Source: Morella rubra
Lineage: Eukaryota; Streptophyta; Magnoliopsida; Fagales; Myricaceae
Assembly (NCBI GenBank): GCA_003952965.2
Contig: CM025855.1
Span: forward strand, 24,109,469-24,173,468
Reading direction: 5' to 3'
Length of the DNA stretch: 64,000 nucleotides
In this document: positions 26,188-36,258 of the stretch, in pieces
Layout of the letters: the number at the start of each line of letters is the position of its first letter
How positions within the stretch are numbered: the stretch's first letter is position 1
The notes under the pieces: model-generated
Database searches by the model: none
What the model was told of the DNA's origin: nothing
What the model saw: only the letters and a program-made list of their open reading frames with translations
Made by a program: the position numbers and the translations under genes

Positions 26188-27829
26188 AATCCCATATGGA
26201 GTGGGAGAAGAGAATGAATGGTAGATGAGTTCTATAAGGGCAAGTTCTATATTGAAACTTTACTAGGTTAAATTGAGCTTTATAATGATCCAAAAAACTT
26301 CAGAAATAACCTTAAATAGTCCTTTTGAAGTCAAAGCACAGATGTAGCTAATGGTTGTCTCATTATATCAAGATATTACAATATATTCTATGCTGTCCTT
26401 TGATCGTTACATCAAGAGATTACAGATGTGTTCCAGTTACAAACTAGTTCCAAATTAGCATGGCTAGGAGGAAACAGACTAAATTTTAACTCTGAAACGC
26501 AAACTGGTTACCTTCGTTGTATCAATGTGGAGATTAATATCGACTTCCATGTACACGAGAACTACTCAATCAATTGAGTTTTAGAGCACTAGATTTAGTG
26601 AACGGGACAGCATACATAAAAGCCAACCTTTTCCTAGGGATGAGATAAGACTGCAATGAGAGCTGCAACTAAGACCATTAATCAACGAGCTAAGCAACGG
26701 ACCAACGATCGACCTGAACTAAAGAAATCCTTGACCGCACTTATTTTAGTAAAGCGCCAGCGCGCTACAACTAGCGGTGGGGTTATGGTGTGGTTACTGG
26801 GGCAGGCAGCTGGGTGCTTATCTATAGTATGATTGATAATACTCAGCCCACACCATCAAAGTTTTCGCTTTGTACGTACACCGCTTGAGGTGTGATCACA
26901 GAAGAAGCAAAATTTTCACTTGTAGTACTGACGTACGTCAGACTTGAGAGCTCTAATTCTGTCCAAGATTCCTAACTCATAACTCTTATCTTCTCTAAGC
27001 GGAGCCCATCGATTAGATTTGGGAGAATTCCCTACAGATAATTTCCAACGCAAACTTGTTTGTCACGATGTCTTTAAGTGCTTGACAGAATGTGAAAGCG
27101 AACGTCTCCCTCGGGGTGGTGGGAGTCGCACCACGTTGCCTTCCGCTCTTCCCCACACGCTTGGCCCATGGGTGGTTGTGGTTTGGCCAGAAACGACGTA
27201 TCGAACACTTGACCAGAAACCGCAAATTGACAAATATCATATGCCCTCCTTCCCCCGTAATTTTCCTACAAGCCTTTCTATTAAGGAACGGCTAGCTCTT
27301 TGGTACGTACTTTTTCCTTCTTGTATTGGGCGGTGAGATTTGATCGAATACAGGTACAGATTCCAACCTTCTAACCGTGAGAAATTTTTGGCCCCTGATC
27401 GATCACCACCTTAATTTTGTGGACACTTTGCGAAAGAAAACACTTTTCGAGATAATGCCAGAGTCCGTCAAGATTTTTCTTTGTTTTTGTTGGGCCCACT
27501 CCAATTTGGATGGTCCATTTCAGATTTGATATGTCCCGTTGCTGTTTGATAAAGATTTAGAAGGAGAAGTTCAAAGATGGGTTCGAACTACGTCCTATTT
27601 TGTAGCCCAAGCCCCAAATAGTTCATTGGCCACTAATTTATTCTAAGAAAGAAAAAGCAGCATCCGATCTCTAACTCTCTCAGATCTGACCGCAGCATAT
27701 GGACCCAAGAAAGCAATGTGGAACACATCGCGATCTGTAGGTAAATACTGTAAAGATGTATGAAATTTAGCATTGTGGGCAATAACATCCTTGACAGGGA
27801 CAAGACCAAAATTCTGGAACGATGGAAGA

Positions 27830-28195
27830 AGTTGGATTTTGATTTTTTTTTTTTTTTTTCTAGGCAAGATAAATATTATATGAATATTCGAGAAAGTTAC
27901 CGACAATACAAAATATAAAAACAATTTGAATGCTAATGAAAGACTTAAACGGACCAAAGGTCCTATAATAAACCGGACCCAAAGAGTCGGTAACCAAACC
28001 GGACTAAACAGCCGGTACAACCAACAGCCACAGGGTTAAGAAACAAACACCAGAACACCAAACGAGCCACAAGGGCCAACACAAACTGGCCACAAGGGCC
28101 AACACACAGGACACACAAACAAGTCACAGGGATCGAAACACAACACAACCATCGCTCAAAGCGATGGCGGCTTAGCCACAGTTGGATTTTGATCT
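27830..28195 (-). mobile_element. SINE-like retroposon with 14-bp target-site duplication
   Basis: AGTTGGATTTTGAT is at 27830-27843 and 28182-28195. The 338-bp insert begins on the + strand with poly-T, so the element lies on the minus strand with a poly-A end. Near its 5' end the minus strand reads TGGCTAAGCCG (28180-28170), which fits the pol III box A consensus TRGYNNARNNG. About 30 bases further is TTTCGATCC (28138-28130), one mismatch from box B (GWTCRANNC). It contains a short internal repeat (CCACAAGGGCCAACAC twice, near 28070 and 28091). No coding capacity. A LINE 3' UTR is the alternative; the two boxes favour a tRNA-derived SINE. Confidence 0.7.
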
Positions 28196-28275
28196 TATTT
28201 TCAAGTAACCATGACATAAAAAGTCATCTTGTTCTAGAGAGTCATGACTTGTACATATGTGTTTGGATATGCAAT

Positions 28276-30673
28276 TTAGCCACAACTGCAACTGCTGGAA
28301 GTACTGGAAGCATTGCTATTCTTCGAGGCTTCTTCCAACTTCCTAGCTTTCACCTCATTCAAAACATTTCTAGCCCAAACAGAAAAGTACGTCTCATTGT
28401 ATCCAATTTTGCCGCTCTTGAAGATATTCATGCAGCGACGATCATCTTCCGGGTAGGGGCATTTTTCCCCATCTGGATCTCGCCATGCGCCTTCATGTCT
28501 CATCCCGGACCAGCTAGCTATCCAGTGGAAGACATATTGGCCTACGCCGGCAAGTTTGAGCCACCCCTTGGGAAAGAACTCCATGACACTGCTGTTTCTG
28601 TCCATTAGGAACATATTGGTTAACTGGGCACCATGCGGCGATACTAGAATGTCTGTCAAACTCATCAGCTTCACCTGGATCAATAATTAGCACATCATTT
28701 TAGGCACATACAGGGGAATTTGCTGAATTTTGGAAAAGTTACACGCTAATTAAGCGACACGATCTATATATATATATATATATATACCTTCGAAAAAAAA
28801 AAGGGAGAAATTAGTCGTCACGATTAATTAGAAATGCCCAATCTACAACAGCTTCGATCAAATATTACAAAAAAGAACTAGGAACTAGGCCCCTCCGGGA
28901 GGGGATGTGGTTTTAACTGGAACTCCTATTCCATGTAAAACTTCTATAAATGGCATCCTCTTCTTTCGAATTCGATCACCTATACTTTATATATCTACCA
29001 TACGAAATTGGCCACCCTCACCAAAATTCCCACTTCCTACCTCCTTCATTTGACTTCATCCTCGAATTTATCAATTTTGGATTGGTAGAAAACAGCTACA
29101 ATTGCATCGGATGTTGCCATTTGGGCTCTATAAAGCTTTGACGTGCAACGATCTTCTGATTAGATAATATCGAGTGCTCCAAGTAGAGCTTGTTTCCTTT
29201 CCTCTTAAAGCGAACCACTCTTTTGCCGGGAAAAGAATAAAAAAAATCGACACTCCTTTCTAGTGGAACTCACCCTGTATTGTGGTGACAGTGAAACTGG
29301 CACTAATTCTATAAATCTATTAAGAAAAAGGGGTCCGGGGACACTCTCTTGGTGGGATTCACCGGTAGTGGTAGCTCTTTTTGACACTAAATAATTCCAC
29401 TGATCTATATATATCTTAATGTTGTCGGATACGAATCTTTTATATAGTGCCCAAAACAAAACGAAAGCAATTCTACACAGATTTTTTAGGAATTAAAAGA
29501 AAATTAAAAAAGAGCTAGAAAAACAAGAGAGAATTATAACATATTAACCTGTTCACAAAAGCTGAGATTATTCGAGTAACCCACTATCAACCGGCATCCG
29601 TCCACCTTAGCGCACTCCCTCTCAAAGATCCTAATTACTGCCGTTTCATTCCTGAAAGATCTCGGTCCCGTTCGCATAAACATGGTCATTCCGATCACCG
29701 GCACTCCCTGGTCATTAACCTCGGCACCCCTACCTTTCAAGCTCGCGTTACAATACACCCTAGCCTTGCACCTCATCAGATCGTACGCCTCCATCCTCCT
29801 ATCCCTTGACATCCCTCCTTCGTTGTGCCTCATCACCACAGCCTTCTCAAAGCAGACTGGTTTGTCATCTCCAATCCCTTCAAACACTTCAACGTATGGA
29901 GGCCCATCATACGTGGCCTCCATTAAGGTCGTCAACCACTGCCCCATTTTGAGCCTCAGCTCACCCCAGTGATACAAAACCCACCTAGCTGGCGTTTCAC
30001 AGCCGTTTTTCTTGTGCCAGGCCACGAAGGGTACCATAGCTGACAAACCATGCCATATGTTATCATAGTTGTAGTGGTTGTATGACACAAAAGTAAGGTC
30101 CTTCATTAGGGTGGCATTAAAGGGTAAAGTTTCCGGCCATGCGAGTGCGTAGGAGTTCCAGGACCCGTCGTGCTTGTCGCGCCCTTTGAGGCAGAGGAGC
30201 ATTCCCCGTGAGGCTGCTGAAGGGAATTGCTGATATTGCACCTCACCTTCTTCATGGGTATCATACATTGAACTCATGAACCACGTGTGACCCTGAATAG
30301 CGGTTTGTGTATAACGTAGGTCTTTGAGGGGGAGAAAGGTCACCGAGTATCGGAGCTTGTCGGACATGGACTTGAGATCGTCGGTGCAGTCGGTGGAGGA
30401 GGATACGGCAGTGGTGTTGATGATTCTCTGCCATTGGTACGTGAGAGACCATGAGGGAGATGGGGAAGCTGATGGTGGGGATTGGAAGGAATATTGGATG
30501 TGGAGGAGAGCGAAGAAAATGACACAGGTAGCTAAGATATAGATCGGTAGTACTTTAAAGGAGAAGAAAGGGAGTGGTGACAGGGTGCGTTGGTGGTGTT
30601 TGACACACTGAACTTTGTTGGAGATGGGTCTCGTGGTTCTACTTCTACCGATTTCAGGTGGCGCTTTGGTCAT
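28276..30673 (-). CDS. Glycosyltransferase family 61 (DUF563) type II membrane protein
   Basis: A Golgi-type glycosyltransferase whose family members act on xylan side chains or N-glycans; the substrate here cannot be told. Two minus-strand exons, 30673-29549 and 28674-28276, give 507 residues. The single membrane segment is at about residues 38-60 (FKVLPIYILATCVIFFALL), after a short basic cytoplasmic tail, followed by a Ser/Pro-rich stem. The catalytic region contains WHGLSAMVPFVAW, GMTMFMRTGPRSFRNE and, in exon 2, ILVSPHGAQLTNMFLM. The last of these is the C-terminal HGA(x)LTN signature of GT61. The C terminus is a Ser-rich tail (SSTSSSCSCG). The 874-bp intron includes an AT microsatellite (about 28765-28786). 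A SINE-like element lies about 80 bases past the stop and may affect the 3' UTR. Confidence 0.88.
28765..28786. repeat. (TA)n microsatellite in GT61 intron
   Basis: About 11 TA units within the single intron of the GT61 gene. Confidence 0.85.
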
Positions 30674-31624
30674 GTCTGTAAGAATAGGAGCGATCGATGT
30701 TAATGGAGGTCAAGGGACGCGGATTTGGTGGATTAGTGATGGGTGCGGGTTGAACTTCTCTGCCTTTTGCATCTTCGAGGCTCCTGAATATCCGTCTCTT
30801 GCTCTCCCAAGCCCATGAGGTTGCTTGAGAAGAGAATTTACACCGCGTGACCGAGGCCTGTGGAGCCGGGGATCTGATTTCCATACGTTATATTTTAAAG
30901 TTCCGTAAGAATTTAGTTCCCGTGTCTTTTATAGCTTTTTCGGTTTTTTGAAGACAGAACTAAAACAATAGATAGATTGCAAAACCAAGCACGTACGCAT
31001 AAGAAGGAGACGACCAACTCGAAAGGTCATTTTAGTCGAAAGAAGTACCTACTTATATAATAATGATGTTCCTCAACTAACCTGCGCATGCACACTACTA
31101 AATCTGAACGCGAGCAAAAGTAAGTTGCTGAGGATCAAATATATGGCGGTATGCTGAGAAGCAGCACTCTTTATATATATATATTGCTGAAAGTCTGAAA
31201 CCCAGAAACAACTGTGATTGATCTGTCTGAATATTTCTTCAACCAGTTGCGTTGAATGAAGCTTCCCACCTTTACAAGCCATTCATATTTTTTGAGTACA
31301 GGAGCAGAACCGGAGACCTTTCTCCCACATCCAATATTTTCCTCAAAACCCACCATCTTCCCCATTGTCCTTCTTCCTTAAAAAAAAAAAAATAATTAAA
31401 AAAAATTCAAGGAGCAGAATCGCAGATCATGTCCGGAAAAGAAGCATAGAGATTGTAATGATTTAGGCAGCAGTTAACGGGCACGGTCCTCTATGTTATA
31501 ATTGCTTTGGGATCTCCTCCGACTCTTTTTAAAGTCTAAGCAACAAGTCGTTTCCCAAGAGGATCAGCACCTTAGTTCCAATGCATTTGCCTTTTTTGAA
31601 CTTTAAGTAGTAGACAGTCAAGGC

Positions 31625-33985
31625 TAGGGCTGTCCAAAGGCCGGTCCGGCCGGTATAACTGGATTTATAGAGAGCAAGACAATCAGATCGGATCGGATCA
31701 GTCATTTTAATGAGACTGGACCGGCCAAGGATTGATCCGGTTTGGGCCAGTTTAGCTGGTTTGAGTCTTATTTTAAATTACATTTTTTATTCTTTTTTTA
31801 GACTATTTTTTGGGCTTATTTACATCAATTTTTTAGTGTTTTTTTTATATCAAGTTTGGGCTATGATTTCAACCAAATTATACCACAATTGTGACATTTC
31901 TTCTACAACAAACTAAAAAAACTTTAAATCATACATTTAAAAAATACTACTATACTAATTACTAGGTTACTAATTAAAGAATTATAAATCATAGATTTTT
32001 AAGAATAATAAATCATACAATAACTAAGACTTAAAGCATACATTTAAAGAATTTTAAACCCACAAACCAAATAGAAATTCCAAAATAAAAGTATCAAATA
32101 GAAATGCTACTGGAACTAATTAGTAATTACACTACTCTATTACAAGCCATAACAAATAAAAAAATAATCAAATAAACAAACTAAAAAGTAAAAAGTAAAA
32201 TTAATACATGCCAACAAAATAGTAGAAAAATAAAATAAAGTCTATATCCATCATCAATTGTCCAATTGTCCATCTCCCATCAAGATGTAAAATATATATA
32301 ATATATATATATACATGTGAGATAATAAACTATGAAACAATAATGGGCATTATTATAAAAAAGAAATAAAACCTTACCATGAAATCAATCTAATTACTCC
32401 TCATTGATCTCAATCCAAATCAATAGGAACAGCCCCTAATTGCACAACAGCATGAAACAAGAATGAATAAACATGCTTCTCAAGTTATCTAAAGACTAGC
32501 TGCTTTGGTTTAAATAATGGGAGTACCCTAAAAAATATTTCCATTAACAAGAATAAAAGGTTAAATATTCTAGAACATTATCGAGGTTGTAATTGTATAA
32601 CAAAGATTAAGAGAGAGAAAAGCTGCAAGTGCATATTAAGTTTTTTCAAATAATAAGCAAATGAAGTGAAGGGTTTGGCATAAGAAGCATAAGACAAGAA
32701 AGGGCAAAAAATAAAAAAACCAAGTTCTTATTTACTAAATTTGCATATAGGACCTTTGTATCATATCATAAAGAAAAGTATATAACTTTTCACCCTATAT
32801 CCTAAACTGATTATTCGTAATTGCAAATACCCTAGACAAAACATGAAAAGAAATGCAATGAAAGAAAATTAAATTAAACATACTCATACTCTAATTAGTA
32901 ATTACTAATAGTCATTTTCAAACTAAAAAAATATTTGAAAAAAGAAAATACAATTTCAAACACAAATTACAATTTCACAACAAAATGCTAGACATTTCAT
33001 TTTCCAAGTTTATTGCATTTAGTTATTCAAATTGCTACATTTAAATTGCATTCAAATTGTTAAACAATTTCACAATCAATCAAGAAAATTTCAGACACAA
33101 TTTCAAACAAATTCACAACTTCAAACAAAACCAAATCCTCCAATCAAGCTCATCCTCCACAGTTTCACAACCTAATCTATACTCTACAATTAAATTAACT
33201 AATGAACACAATAAATAATTAACTAAATAAGTTCATAAATTCTTACCTCAATGGCAGTGCACTGACCACACACAGCAGCAAATCAGTGAATCACAATATT
33301 GTAACCTGCAAAGTCCCAGTAAATTAACTAAAATAGAGAGACCAATTAACTAAGAACAACACCAATTCGCACGCCTAGAGAGAGATCAAAAGAATTAAGA
33401 AATTACCTGAGAGATGAGAGAGAGACACACACGGCAAGGGAGAGAGAGAGACACAGCAGCAAGTGCAACCACTAACCAGCAAAGAGAGGGAGGAGGCTGA
33501 GAAGGGCTATGCTTGAAAGAAGAGAGGGAGGGGGCTATGCGTGAGGGAGGGGGGTACTGTGTGCTACGTGAGGGGGGGTCAGGGGTGCTGCGCGAAGTGA
33601 GGGGGGGTTAGGTGTGCTGCGCGAAATGAGGGGGGGTTTAGGGGTGCGACCGTGCGAAGCAAAGTGAGGGGCTGAGGAGGGGGGGTGCTGCTGCGCCTGC
33701 GCGAAACCGAAGGGGGGGTTAGGGTTTTTTTTTTGAATTTGTGAGAGAGAGGAGGGGGTGCGCGTGATTGAATGCGCGAATATTTTTTTTTTTTTTTTTT
33801 AACCGGTTCGAACCGGCCTGGAGCAGTATACTCCGGTCTGGCACTAATTTTTCTATGTATGAAACTGGGACTGGACCGGAGTATCCCGGATTCACCGGAC
33901 CGGCCATTCCGGTGAGTTATTTCTCACCGGTTTAGCCATAATCGGTCCGGTTTGGCCGATCCGGCCAGTTTTTTGGACAGCCCTA
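31625..33985. mobile_element. Non-autonomous hAT-type DNA transposon, 2.36 kb
   Basis: The left end starts TAGGGCTGTCCAAAGGCCGG and the right end is the inverse of TAGGGCTGTCCAAAAAACTGG. The flanks are GTCAAGGC (31617-31624) and GTCAAGAC (33986-33993), an 8-bp target-site duplication with one mismatch. That duplication size and the TAGGGCTG-type inverted end are typical of hAT elements. Subterminal zones are full of CCGGTCCGG/CCGGTTCG-like motifs in both orientations, the usual transposase-binding arrangement. The interior (31.9-33.4 kb) is very AT-rich and has no transposase frame, so it must have been moved in trans. A G-rich tandem block lies near the right end. The nearly intact ends suggest a moderate age. 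Confidence 0.85.
33540..33725 (+). repeat. G-rich degenerate tandem repeat inside the hAT element
   Basis: Four or five imperfect units of about 30-40 bases, each with GTGAGGGGGGG followed by GGGTGCTGCGCGAA-like sequence. It has strong G/C strand asymmetry and runs of seven G. It is followed by GGTTAGGGTTTTTTTT. Confidence 0.75.
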
Positions 33986-34089
33986 GTCAAGACCATTCCT
34001 CTTTCTGTTGTAAGCATGCTAAATATAAGGACTGGGAGTTCGGGACCGGCCAAAATACACGAGGCGCCGGTAGAAACTGTCATGGGCTA

Positions 34090-35370
34090 AGTTTACAGAA
34101 AATATTTTCAGGAAGTGAAAAAATATTTTCTACTTGAAAACACTCTACGTTTGTAAATCTGAATTTTCCAGAAATCATTCCTACGCATGCCAAAAATATT
34201 TTAGTGTTTCGCATCAAAACGCATGATCTTCATTTTTTCACTTTTGATGCAACACTGATCCAATTGTACATCTGTCTACAATCTTTTTTTTCTCTCTTCT
34301 GCAGATTAAAGTCGATCTATTTACAATGGATACAAGAAGTATATTTTTTGTTTAACTTGTATTTTTTATTTTTATTTAGATTGTTCTTCTATTATTATTA
34401 ATTGAAGAATACCGTATAGATTTTCTACTTTCTTAATGCTTTGCTCACGCACACCAAATAGTGAAAAACTGTTTTAATTAGTAAAATATTTATGTAGTAT
34501 TGTAATTGAAATTTACTTGAGTATGCCAAGTCGATTAACATATTATGCTTCACAAATGGTAGAAAATATTATTTTCCAGGTGGTATGGCTGGCAAATTGA
34601 TACATTTCAGAGAATATATTACACCATATTTTCATGGCAACTTAAACATATTTCAGTAAAACATTTTTCTCTCGGAAACATTTTAGGTGGAGTGAAATTC
34701 AAAGGGTCTGATGTAAATCAATAACAATTGTCACCAGATTTTATTTATTTATTATTTTGCAAGTGTCTTGACGTAAACCTTTTTTGTTTTTTTTTTTTCA
34801 GAAATAGATTTTCACGAATGACAAAAATATCTTGAGCAAAACAAAAACATTCACATTGGACATTGTTTCACATCAAAACAAACAAAACCGTCAAAAGAAT
34901 TTCCATTTTCAGTAAAATATTTTCCACTTGAAAAACTTTTTTGGGCATAGGAAGTGTTTACATCTTCACGGCCACCTAAAATTATTTCCAGTAGAACGCT
35001 TTCCTCTAAAAAAAAACTTATTAGGCTTGAAACTATTTTGACGTAGATCAGTAAGTGTACAGAAAACGTTTCCAGGAAATCTGAAAAAAAATCCCCGTAA
35101 AATGTTTTCCACCTGAAAACAATTTACGTTGTAAATAATCTCGACGTAAACCAGGAATTTTCCAGAAATCATTCCTACAAATGCCAAAAATATTTACGGT
35201 GTTTCGCGAAAAAACAAACAGAGCCTTAAAAAGAATCTTCTTTTCTTCACTTTTGGGTTAACGCGTAAGATCCCAATTGTATATCAGTTTTACAATCTTT
35301 TTTTTTCCTTTCTTCTGCAATCAAAGTCGATCTGTTTACAATCGATACAAAAACTAAACTTTTGGTATAA
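34090..35370. repeat. Pair of diverged direct repeat modules, family unknown
   Basis: A module at about 34090-34345 recurs, diverged, at about 35055-35355. Both have TTTACAGAAAA-like starts, TTTTCCAGAAATCATTCCTAC, ATGCCAAAAATATTT, and near the end TTCTGCA, then AAAGTCGATCT and TTTACAAT. The space between holds further AAAATATTTTCC-like pieces. It may be the remains of a larger transposable element. No ends could be fixed. Confidence 0.6.
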
Positions 35371-35876
35371 TATCTCACACAACAAAACACACTTTGTTCT
35401 GCGCTACTTATCCCAGAAAACTGGATTTCAGAATTAATTGAATCCTTCGCTGTAGAAGTTCCAAGGTTTGTGTTCGTACCAACAAATCCGTGAGTGTGTA
35501 TCCTACCAATATTCCATGCCACAGAATCTCATCACATGATTGCATGTGAGAACTATGCAAGGCGAAGCACTTTTCACAACAAAAATTAGGTCGCATTGTT
35601 CCATGAGCTTGTATCCATAAATAACCTACTACATAAATCACTATCTTCAGTCACATTCTAATGTTGGATAGAAGCAATGCACTTGAACTTATTTCCGAGT
35701 CATCAAACTGGCACAGGAAATATTTATAGCACCTCAGAGCCAGAGGTAGCATTATTGGCTTTGCAAAGGTGTGCTTCACATCCTTTGCGACATTCATAGT
35801 ACTGTAGACACTCTCCTTGGGTCCAACATAACAATTTTATCATTTTGAATGAGAATTATAAAATCAAAAGCTCCTG

Positions 35877-35880
<4 letters not shown>

Positions 35881-35911
<31 letters not shown>
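35881..35911. repeat. (GA)n microsatellite
   Basis: About 15 GA units in intergenic DNA upstream of the PEPKR2 3' end. Confidence 0.85.
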
Positions 35912-35913
<2 letters not shown>

Positions 35914-36258
35914 TCCAACCAATTATACTCCACCTGCTATGCAATGTACGGAAGCTATTCGAATAACTCAATTAGACTGCAGATTAATGGAGGCAGAGCA
36001 AAATAGCACACAAGTTTTATCTACATAATGAGATCTAAAAGCAAAATGTGACACTATCTGGTATATCAGGGATATACGGCACCACAAAGTACTAGCTAAT
36101 GCAAGGGTTCCCCATACTCTGTACAGCAAATTCAAGGGGGACAAAATAAAAAAGTGCCGTCTCACCACTTAGATCCAGGCAAAGGTCAGCTGGTTATTAG
36201 ACTCCTTTCTCCACTGTCGGTACTGGTGGCAGCCTTGTCAGCGCGTTACACAGCCAAC

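Larger units (their letters stand above)
23151..28275. other. NPH3 promoter region and intergenic DNA
   Basis: Upstream DNA of NPH3 and downstream DNA of the GT61 gene. It is AT-rich with several A/T runs (for example near 25155 and 26031), a possible retroposon at 26012-26187 and a SINE-like insertion at 27830-28195. Short open frames such as 24571-24801, 27019-27336 and 27643-27840 show no domain that I recognise. Confidence 0.5.
30674..36258. other. GT61 promoter region and repeat-rich intergenic DNA
   Basis: The first kilobase is the GT61 upstream region. It is followed by a complete-looking non-autonomous hAT element (31625-33985), diverged repeat modules (about 34090-35370), a GA microsatellite near 35880 and the PEPKR2 3' flank. 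No further gene recognised. Confidence 0.6.

Noticed and set aside
27643-27840. Minus-strand open frame with a protein-like stretch next to the SINE-like element
   Set aside because: Part of it is created by the insertion and its poly-T. The rest shows no family I recognise and no splice context.
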